From Bacteroidia bacterium (lineage in GTDB: Bacteria > Bacteroidota > Bacteroidia > Bacteroidales > GCA-2748055), in NCBI GenBank assembly GCA_030596245.1, contig JAUVKN010000094.1, positions 1 to 12,704 on the forward strand: DNA of 12,704 nt. Direction: 5' to 3'. Shown piece by piece: positions 1-4,933 of this stretch (position 1 is its first letter; every line of letters starts with the position of its first letter). The notes under the pieces are model-generated. The model was given only the letters and a program-made list of their open reading frames with translations. It did not search any database and was not told the origin of the DNA. The position numbers were made by a program, and so were the translations under genes.

Positions 1-43
1 CAACTCTCGATTGGTTTTTCAGTGTTTTCTTCGTAATTTTCAT
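1..43 (-). CDS. possible N-terminus of a minus-strand gene leaving the window
   Basis: An ATG at 43-41 on the minus strand opens a frame that stays open to the left edge (14 codons, starting MKITKKTLKN). It is lysine-rich and there is an in-frame stop upstream at 82-80, so this would be the first ATG. A promoter-like element lies further upstream at 186-218 on the same strand. Fourteen codons are far too few to identify a product, and in AT-rich DNA such a frame can occur by chance. The call is therefore tentative. Confidence 0.22.
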   Translation of the reverse strand, partial: MKITKKTLKNQSRV

Positions 44-185
44 CTTGAAAGTGATGTTTTTTTGCTCTTGTTTATTGTTTCAACACTTTGAATATAAGCA
101 AATTACATCACTTTTCCTAATTTTTATTTTAGATTTTTAAGCTATATTTATCATAATAGGTGTTTATACAAGCAACATTACATTG

Positions 186-218
186 CAAAGATATATAAAA
201 TATGTAATACCATGCAAT
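186..218 (-). promoter_or_regulatory. candidate Bacteroidota-type promoter, minus strand
   Basis: Read on the minus strand, 193-186 is TATCTTTG, a full match to the Bacteroidota -7 element TAnnTTTG. ATTG at 218-215 lies 21 bases upstream and resembles the -33 TTTG/TTG element. It would drive transcription leftwards, out of the window, towards the short frame beginning at 43. The match is by eye in AT-rich sequence, so chance is a real alternative. Confidence 0.3.
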
Positions 219-269
219 ACATAGTAGTAAAAAAATTATAGATATTACAAAATTTGTATATTGGCAACC

Positions 270-1073
270 ATGGAATGCACCGGAAACATTAGGAAAATGG
301 AGTCAGCTCTGGGTGACGAAATTTTTTATCAATTGCCTCTTGGTGAACAAAGGGTGGAGATGAATCGGCTCATTGGACATGAGATTAGTATGGAGTATCA
401 GGGTCAAATCCATTGCATCAGATGCGGCAGAAAGACCTATAAATCCTTTGCTCAGGGGTACTGTTATCCCTGCTTTTCCACTGCGCCGGAAACTGAAGAG
501 TGTGTCTTGAGGCCCGAATTGTGCAGGGCGCAGGAGGGAGTAGCAAGGGATATGGATTATGCCACAAAACATTGTCTGATCGAGCATGTGGTGTATCTTT
601 CTATAACCAGCGGATTGAAAGTAGGTGTTACAAGAAATACGCAGGTACCCACACGTTGGATCGACCAGGGAGCAGTAAAGGCCATTGAACTGGCTCGAAC
701 TCCGAACAGGTATACAGCTGGTCTGATTGAGGTGGCTTTAAAAGCTCATATCAATGACAAAACCAATTGGAGAAGGATGCTGTCGGGTTCAGATTCGGGA
801 GGGGTGGATCTGGTTCAGGCAAAGAGAAGATTGACCAAACTGGTTCCAGATGAGTTTTTGCCATTTGTGGTGCAGAATAATCGTGTGCTGGAGCTGGTAT
901 ATCCGGTGTTGAAATATCCGGAGAAGATCAAAAGCCTAAATTTCGATAAGGATCCTTTTATAACTGGTGTAATAAACGGAATAAAGGGACAATACATTAT
1001 GTTTGATGACAACAGGGTGATCAATATGAGGAAATTCGGAGGTTACCTGATCAGTTTAAAAACTGCAACCTAG
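270..1073 (+). CDS. DUF2797 family protein
   Basis: This is a cytosolic protein of unknown function that I recognise as DUF2797. A probable zinc-binding cluster lies near residues 49-68 (CxxC, then CxxC 13 residues later), with further cysteines at 78, 85 and 102. A second region around residues 107-155 has the pattern VYL...LKVGVTR...RW..QGA...AGLIE. That spacing resembles a GIY-YIG-like fold, which is my inference and not an assigned domain. I chose the ATG at 270; a TTG three codons upstream (261) is an alternative giving MAT before it. There is no signal peptide or membrane segment. The gene converges on the kinase gene, and the two TAG stops share one CTAG at 1070-1073, leaving no room for a terminator between them. 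The 267-residue length looks complete. The family call is good; biochemical activity is unknown. Confidence 0.82.
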   Translation: MECTGNIRKMESALGDEIFYQLPLGEQRVEMNRLIGHEISMEYQGQIHCIRCGRKTYKSFAQGYCYPCFSTAPETEECVLRPELCRAQEGVARDMDYATKHCLIEHVVYLSITSGLKVGVTRNTQVPTRWIDQGAVKAIELARTPNRYTAGLIEVALKAHINDKTNWRRMLSGSDSGGVDLVQAKRRLTKLVPDEFLPFVVQNNRVLELVYPVLKYPEKIKSLNFDKDPFITGVINGIKGQYIMFDDNRVINMRKFGGYLISLKTAT

Positions 1074-2050
1074 CCTTCCATAGAGTAGATCTCCCTGCGT
1101 AGATTTTCCCAGTGTGATTCATCCATTTTGGCCCCGATCAGTTCAATGACCCTGCCTGCAAGTATGGCGCCCATTTTTCCACAGGTCTCAGGGCTGAGGC
1201 CCTTCATATGTCCATAAATAAAGCCTGCAGCATATAGGTCGCCTGCTCCGGTTGTATCAATTGGATTGGAAGGCCGCACGCCTATTCTAACCATATCTTC
1301 TCTGCTCACACAGAAAGAACCCTCAGCACCCATCTTGATTACCACAAGCTCAACCTGGTCCCGAATCTCAACGGCCCCTTCTTCAGGACTTTTCCCGCTC
1401 AGGGCCCTTATCTCCTCTTCATTGGCAAATAGAATATCTACGTATTTGGAGATAAGATGTTGGAAGAATTCTATGTTAGCCTCAACAATATTATAACTAG
1501 CCAGGTCCAGGCAAACCTTCAAACCGGCATTGGAGGCCAGGCGCATGGCTTTTTCAAACATCTCTTTGTGTTGTACCAGGTACCCCTCCACATAGAAATA
1601 TTCACACCCTTCGAAAATTTCATGGGTAATATCATCCTCTGTAAGATCTACAGCAGCTCCAAGATAAGTGGCAAAAGTTCGTTCAGAATCGGAAGAGATC
1701 AATGCCATGGCCCTGCCCGTTTCATTCATGGTACGGAATAAGATGGGATTGATCTTGTTTACTTCCATGTCCTTTTTGAAGAATCGCCCCATGTCGTCAT
1801 TCCCCACGGAACCAACAAACCCGGTTTCAACTCCAAGATGGGCCAATCCATGAATGGTATTGGCAGCTGATCCCCCTGAAGCCTTGGATTTAGGCAGTCC
1901 AGTAGTTTCTGCGTGAATATAGTTGGAGGTGTCCAGGTCAACAAGAGTCATGCTTCCTTTGGGCAATCCAAAATTATCCAGAACTGCATCGTCCTCAATT
2001 CTTGTGATAATGTCCACGAGGGCATTTCCCATTCCCAGTACTTTTGCCAT
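1070..2050 (-). CDS. PfkB-family carbohydrate kinase, adenosine kinase-like
   Basis: This is a ribokinase/PfkB fold kinase. Its closest look is to bacterial adenosine kinase-like proteins, which phosphorylate adenosine (or a related nucleoside or sugar) with ATP in the cytosol for purine salvage. The N-terminus MAKVLGMGNALVDI is the first beta strand, with the substrate-binding aspartate at residue 13. The glycine-rich SGGSAANT motif is at 58-65, an NEEE metal/phosphate motif at 210-213, and the PfkB signature DTTGAGD at 265-271, with D271 as the expected catalytic base. The 326-residue length is normal for the family. The start ATG lacks a clear Shine-Dalgarno, as is usual in this phylum. 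It faces away from the tRNA-Asn gene and appears to be monocistronic, ending in a 4-bp overlap with the DUF2797 gene. The exact substrate is inferred; a ribokinase or other nucleoside kinase cannot be excluded. Confidence 0.87.
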   Translation of the reverse strand: MAKVLGMGNALVDIITRIEDDAVLDNFGLPKGSMTLVDLDTSNYIHAETTGLPKSKASGGSAANTIHGLAHLGVETGFVGSVGNDDMGRFFKKDMEVNKINPILFRTMNETGRAMALISSDSERTFATYLGAAVDLTEDDITHEIFEGCEYFYVEGYLVQHKEMFEKAMRLASNAGLKVCLDLASYNIVEANIEFFQHLISKYVDILFANEEEIRALSGKSPEEGAVEIRDQVELVVIKMGAEGSFCVSREDMVRIGVRPSNPIDTTGAGDLYAAGFIYGHMKGLSPETCGKMGAILAGRVIELIGAKMDESHWENLRREIYSMEG

Positions 2051-2069
2051 GTTTTATTCGGTTTAAATA

Positions 2070-2077
2070 CAAATATA
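2070..2077 (-). promoter_or_regulatory. candidate -7 element for the PfkB kinase gene
   Basis: On the minus strand 2077-2070 reads TATATTTG, a full match to TAnnTTTG, 20 bases before the kinase ATG. No good -33 TTTG was found at the expected 19-21 base spacing; the nearest copies are 10 and 30 bases away. It is therefore only a half-supported promoter. Confidence 0.35.
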
Positions 2078-2140
2078 TAATTAATCACAAAGTTTGATAA
2101 TCTTACACAAATTTATTCAGAAAGGTTTTTTGTAAAATGT

Positions 2141-2172
2141 ATTGTTTTATTGATGAAAAGCGTTTACTTTTG
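2141..2172 (+). promoter_or_regulatory. promoter of tRNA-Asn (Bacteroidota -33/-7)
   Basis: ATTG at 2141-2144 and TACTTTTG at 2165-2172 are separated by 20 bases. This matches the Bacteroidota primary sigma factor pattern TTTG-n(19-21)-TAnnTTTG, with a full match at -7. It would start transcription about 7 bases downstream, roughly 30 bases before the mature tRNA 5' end. This is the best promoter match in the window. Confidence 0.65.
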
Positions 2173-2211
2173 CGTCCCTAATTACAGCACAGTATACAAT
2201 ACTGAAAAAAT

Positions 2212-2285
2212 TCCTCAGTAGCTCAGTTGGTTAGAGCGGCGGACTGTTAATCCGTAGGTCGTAGGTTCAAGTCCTACCTGGGGAG
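2212..2285 (+). tRNA. tRNA-Asn (anticodon GTT)
   Basis: A complete cloverleaf of 74 nt can be folded by eye. The acceptor stem TCCTCAG/CTGGGGA (2212-2218 with 2278-2284) has one T-G wobble pair. The D stem GCTC/GAGC is at 2221-2224 with 2234-2237. The anticodon stem GCGGA/TCCGT (2239-2243 with 2251-2255) has one G-T wobble pair and encloses CTGTTAA. The T stem is GTAGG/CCTAC with loop TTCAAGT. The anticodon GTT at 2246-2248 reads asparagine codons AAC and AAU. The discriminator base is G2285 and CCA is not encoded, so it must be added after transcription. G34 is the position modified to queuosine in this tRNA, the pathway of the queA gene in the same window. A promoter and terminator flank it, so it is probably a single-gene transcript. 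Confidence 0.97.
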
Positions 2286-2288
2286 CGG

Positions 2289-2324
2289 AAAAAAGAGGGT
2301 GTCCATCAGGGCCCTCTTTTTTTT
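2289..2324 (+). terminator. intrinsic terminator after tRNA-Asn
   Basis: An 11-bp perfect inverted repeat (2289-2299 with 2312-2322, core GAGGG/CCCTC flanked by A and T tracts) encloses a 12-base loop. It runs into a continuous T tract to 2324. It begins 3 bases after the tRNA discriminator base. The A and T tracts also make it usable on the minus strand, where it would end the radical SAM operon whose stop codon is at 2386-2388. It may therefore be bidirectional. Confidence 0.85.
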
Positions 2325-2385
2325 ATGCTGACATGAGGAGATTATATAGTAAAGGTGAAACGATCGGATGAATCCGGGATCAAAG

Positions 2386-3426
2386 CTACTGCCCACCTGC
2401 ATGTGGTGGTTGGTGATTAGCTAAAGCACCGTATACCTTTCTGAAGTGGTACCCGGTGATTGTGAACATGATGGCATAAGGAAATAGGCCAGGGCGATTC
2501 AATAAGGTCCAGATAAACAGTTTCCAATATTCAGCACGTCCTTTATTGAAAATTCCGATGATAAAAATTGATTTGAAGAAGGCCTGTATATAGTAGCGGT
2601 CAATCTTAATTTGCTTTCTGTTTAAACCTCCAAGGTTCAATAAGCACTGACGCACTCTTTTGTAATAAGGCTTTGCAGAATAGGTATTTTGTATGATTGA
2701 ATAATACCCGTCAAGAAGCTCGCCGGAGTTCATCTTAGGAACAAAATTCATCGAGTAATCGGTATTGCTTCCGGTTACTTCAGTGGTTATCCTGTTTTCT
2801 GCTTCGAGACGTTCATACAGTCTGGTATTTTTGGGAGCATTAAGCAATCCAACCATGGCCCATACGATCCCGCTTTGCTGAATAAAATCTATCTGTTGTT
2901 GAAAGACATCAGGAGTATCGCTGTCAAATCCAACAATAAATCCCCCTGAAACCAGCATTCCGGATCTCTGTATCTCTTTGACATCCTGAAGCATGTCACG
3001 GTTCCGGTTTTGAACCTTATTGCTATTCTTAAGAGAGTTTTCTGATGGAGTTTCGATTCCAATAAAGGTGGAATTAATTCCTGCTTCAATCATTCTGGAT
3101 ACTAAGTCCTGGTCATCAGCAAGATTTATTGAAGTCTGGATGTTAAAAATGAATGGATACCCATGTTTTCTCATCCATTTGATAATTGCCGGAAGAATGC
3201 CCTTCTTGATCTCTCTTTCATTTCCTAAGAAATTGTCATCCACAATGGACACACTCCCTTGCCATTTCATGTGATAAAGCGCATCAAGCTCACTGATAAT
3301 CTGATCCGTCGTTTTGATCCTTACTTTTTGACCCAATAGTGAAGGGATTTCGCAGAAATCGCAGGAATAGGGACATCCACGTGAAAACTGCAGGCTCATA
3401 GAAGCGTAAGTTTTCATTTCAAGCAA
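2386..3426 (-). CDS. radical SAM protein, C-terminal part of a B12-binding radical SAM enzyme (DUF4070-type)
   Basis: This frame carries the catalytic part of the split gene described under the pseudogene entry. The 4Fe-4S/SAM motif CxxxCxxC is intact at C18, C22 and C25 (RGCPYSCDFC). It is followed by a radical SAM TIM barrel (for example SVVDNF-like SIVDDNF, FIGIETPS, GGFIVGFDSD) and a C-terminal region typical of DUF4070 proteins, ending in a hydrophobic stretch. The first possible start is TTG at 3426, then ATG at 3417, only a few residues before the first motif cysteine. The linker normally joining the B12 and SAM domains (111 bases, 3427-3537) would therefore be lost from this product. 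No Shine-Dalgarno is evident before either start. The substrate is unknown; the family includes B12-dependent radical methylases such as hopanoid C-2 methylase HpnP, but I see no basis for that specific assignment. Confidence 0.7.
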   Translation of the reverse strand: MLEMKTYASMSLQFSRGCPYSCDFCEIPSLLGQKVRIKTTDQIISELDALYHMKWQGSVSIVDDNFLGNEREIKKGILPAIIKWMRKHGYPFIFNIQTSINLADDQDLVSRMIEAGINSTFIGIETPSENSLKNSNKVQNRNRDMLQDVKEIQRSGMLVSGGFIVGFDSDTPDVFQQQIDFIQQSGIVWAMVGLLNAPKNTRLYERLEAENRITTEVTGSNTDYSMNFVPKMNSGELLDGYYSIIQNTYSAKPYYKRVRQCLLNLGGLNRKQIKIDRYYIQAFFKSIFIIGIFNKGRAEYWKLFIWTLLNRPGLFPYAIMFTITGYHFRKVYGALANHQPPHAGGQ

Positions 3427-3537
3427 ATGGAAATCGGGTACAGGAGAAATTGAAATATCTGTAAATTGATTGGTTTTGTATATTTTCTGCGGAACCTTAC
3501 CGATCTCTAAATCTTTCAGAAAAGGAGTTAGGGTAAT

Positions 3538-3900
3538 TTATGCTTCGTTCAATATAAAATGATCAATTTGAGAACAGTTATGGTGCTCATGGGTAAACAG
3601 AGGACCCCCGGCTATCATTTTCACACCACACATTAAGCACTCTGCGATGATCCTGTTTGCAGATTCTTTTTGAATATGCATGGCACTGATAAATACATAA
3701 TCAGCCCATTGGAGATCACCAGGCAACAGAGGAGAGGTATTCAGGTCCACCAGTTTTTTTTGCCATGTAGGTGGTAGAAGAGCCGAAACAGTTATTAAAC
3801 CAAGAGGGGGTGAGGCAGCTCTTCTGGAAACAAAACGTAACGAATGCTTGAAGCTAAAGAAGGTATCCGGATATTCGGGGTATGTCAATAAGACATTCAT
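3538..3900 (-). CDS. N-terminal B12-binding-like domain of the split radical SAM gene
   Basis: This 120-residue product corresponds to the Rossmann-like cobalamin-binding domain that precedes the radical SAM domain in class B enzymes. It shows MNVLLTYPEYPDTF (first strand and loop), PPLGLITVSALLP, VDLNTSPL, ADYVFISAMHIQKES and the AGGPLF turn at residues 97-102. The DxHxxG cobalamin-histidine motif of methionine synthase is not present, as is usual in this radical SAM family. It stops at TAA just after NEA, where the linker to the SAM domain should start. It is translated through a TGATG overlap with the gene upstream. On its own it has no catalytic residues. It would only be functional if it associates with the separately translated SAM part. 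Confidence 0.65.
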   Translation of the reverse strand: MNVLLTYPEYPDTFFSFKHSLRFVSRRAASPPLGLITVSALLPPTWQKKLVDLNTSPLLPGDLQWADYVFISAMHIQKESANRIIAECLMCGVKMIAGGPLFTHEHHNCSQIDHFILNEA

Positions 3901-4748
3901 CAGGTAATCATCCTCAGAACTCCCCGCACATACCCCACTGATTCTGCCAGGCCTGCCAGGGGATCCTTGCTATCTTTTTCGTATTCAAAGCTGACAATTT
4001 TGTTGTAATTCTCTTTGATCAGCATTTTCAGGAATCCTGGAATATCGATTACACCATGTCCGATTTCACAGGTATTGCCAGTTTCTTCGGCTTTGTCTAC
4101 ATCTTTGACATGGATATCCAGGACTCTATCAATGAACCTGGCTGTCTCTTTGACTGGGTCAAGTCCAATGCGGACGGTATGACCGATATCAACACAGAGT
4201 CCCATCCCGGGATCCATGTTCTTAATCCGCTGGTAAGCACTTTCAGGACTGGGATACCTGTCGTCGCCCGGTCCATGGTTGTGGATGGCCAGATTAATTC
4301 CTGTCTCTTTGACCTTTTTATTGCAATGTTCCAGCAAATCATGTTCCGGTACACCAACGATCACTTTCATCCCTGCAATCCCTGCATAAGTAAAAGCATG
4401 GTCCACCTCTTCGATGGTTTTCATGTAAACCACACCAGCGCCGTAGAGATCAATTCCGGCTTCACGAACCTTCGCTGCCATACCCCGGATCTCGTCGGGC
4501 GTGGAAGTCAATGGCATATGCATGCTTTTCAGACAGAGATTTTTAATAGCCAGCCTGTTTGTCATGGTAATGGTCTCTTCAAGGCTGAATTGTCTGAAAG
4601 TATATGATGCAATGCCAAGTTTAAAAGGGATTCCTGTACCTGGTATTCCTCGGTAGGGTGCATAATTTCCGGCCAGAACTGAAGGGGCTTGAGTGGAAAT
4701 CAGTCCGGCTCCGGACAAGCGTAAGAAATTTCTTCGTGAAAAATGCAT
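3900..4748 (-). CDS. Tat-signal sugar phosphate isomerase/epimerase-like TIM-barrel protein
   Basis: This belongs to the xylose isomerase-like / AP endonuclease 2 TIM-barrel family, which binds a divalent metal and typically isomerises or epimerises sugars or related polyols. The N-terminus carries a twin-arginine signal: SRRNFLR at residues 4-10, a hydrophobic stretch, and a likely cleavage site after VLA (residue 26). Folded export to the periplasm is therefore expected. Candidate metal or catalytic residues are H158 (NHG), D187 and H190 (VDIGH), H213 (HVKD) and E255 (FEYE). At 282 residues it is of normal length. It is the first gene of a two-gene operon; its TGA stop overlaps the ATG of the B12-radical SAM gene (TGATG), implying translational coupling. 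It is divergent from the M16 gene across 185 bases. The substrate is not identifiable from sequence. Confidence 0.85.
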   Translation of the reverse strand: MHFSRRNFLRLSGAGLISTQAPSVLAGNYAPYRGIPGTGIPFKLGIASYTFRQFSLEETITMTNRLAIKNLCLKSMHMPLTSTPDEIRGMAAKVREAGIDLYGAGVVYMKTIEEVDHAFTYAGIAGMKVIVGVPEHDLLEHCNKKVKETGINLAIHNHGPGDDRYPSPESAYQRIKNMDPGMGLCVDIGHTVRIGLDPVKETARFIDRVLDIHVKDVDKAEETGNTCEIGHGVIDIPGFLKMLIKENYNKIVSFEYEKDSKDPLAGLAESVGYVRGVLRMIT

Positions 4749-4933
4749 GGTGTCTTATTTTAGTGGTTGAAATAATTGAGATCAATTAAAATATGAAAAA
4801 TTCTGCTACCAACATTGGAAAATGTCCTAAAATCATGATCAATTGTTCATTCAGGTTGTTTTTTATATGTAAATTCAATTTTGCTGACAAAACTGATACA
4901 TATCTGTATTATAAAATTTAACATTCAATACTC
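4749..4933. other. divergent intergenic region between TIM-barrel and M16 genes
   Basis: These 185 AT-rich bases must hold the promoters for both flanking genes. I found no full TAnnTTTG with a correctly spaced -33 on either strand. On the plus strand TTTG at 4880-4883 is followed by TATCTG-like sequence at 4901, only a partial match with short spacing. A small inverted repeat, ACATTggaaAATGT, lies at 4812-4825, and GATCAATT occurs twice in the region. Either could be an operator, but there is no independent support. Confidence 0.4.

Larger units (their letters stand above)
1..260. other. AT-rich intergenic stretch at left edge
   Basis: This stretch is strongly AT-rich compared with the genes to its right and contains no open frame of useful length on the plus strand. 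It holds several T and A tracts. It also has a promoter-like pair on the minus strand and a short minus-strand frame that runs off the left edge, both listed separately. No convincing TAnnTTTG promoter was seen on the plus strand for the DUF2797 gene that follows. No RNA gene or repeat array is visible. Confidence 0.7.
2386..3900 (-). pseudogene. B12-binding radical SAM gene interrupted by one in-frame TAA
   Basis: Read as one frame from ATG 3900 to TAG 2386, this is a 504-residue protein of normal family length, broken only by TAA at 3540-3538 (codon 121). The residues before the stop are HFILNEA. The residues after it, read through, are ITLTPFLKDLEIG and continue without frameshift into the CxxxCxxC motif (C176, C180, C183 in full-length numbering). 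B12-binding radical SAM proteins usually have glutamate at this point (NEAE or GEGE), so a single GAA to TAA change explains the break. Nothing else is degraded: both halves keep family-like sequence. TAA also ends other genes here, so recoding is unlikely. Alternatives are a sequencing or assembly error, a polymorphism in the source population, or two separately translated pieces. The start overlaps the stop of the upstream TIM-barrel gene as TGATG. Confidence 0.72.

Noticed and set aside
2212..2285. tRNA-Asn as an integration site for a mobile element
   Set aside because: I saw no repeated copy of the tRNA 3' end elsewhere in the window, and no integrase, phage or plasmid gene near it.
3538..3540. 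Stop-codon recoding or programmed amino acid insertion at TAA in the radical SAM gene
   Set aside because: Known insertion systems use TGA (selenocysteine) or TAG (pyrrolysine), not TAA. TAA is also used as an ordinary stop by dNK, queA, truB and DUF3098 in this window.
2386..3900. Assigning the radical SAM gene as hopanoid C-2 methylase hpnP
   Set aside because: The architecture is shared (B12-binding, radical SAM, DUF4070), but there is no hopanoid gene in the window and the architecture is common to many uncharacterised proteins.
4056..4607. 183-codon open frame on the plus strand opposite the TIM-barrel gene
   Set aside because: It is wholly antisense to a gene with clear family motifs and a Tat signal, and its translation resembles no family. 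It is a shadow of codon usage.
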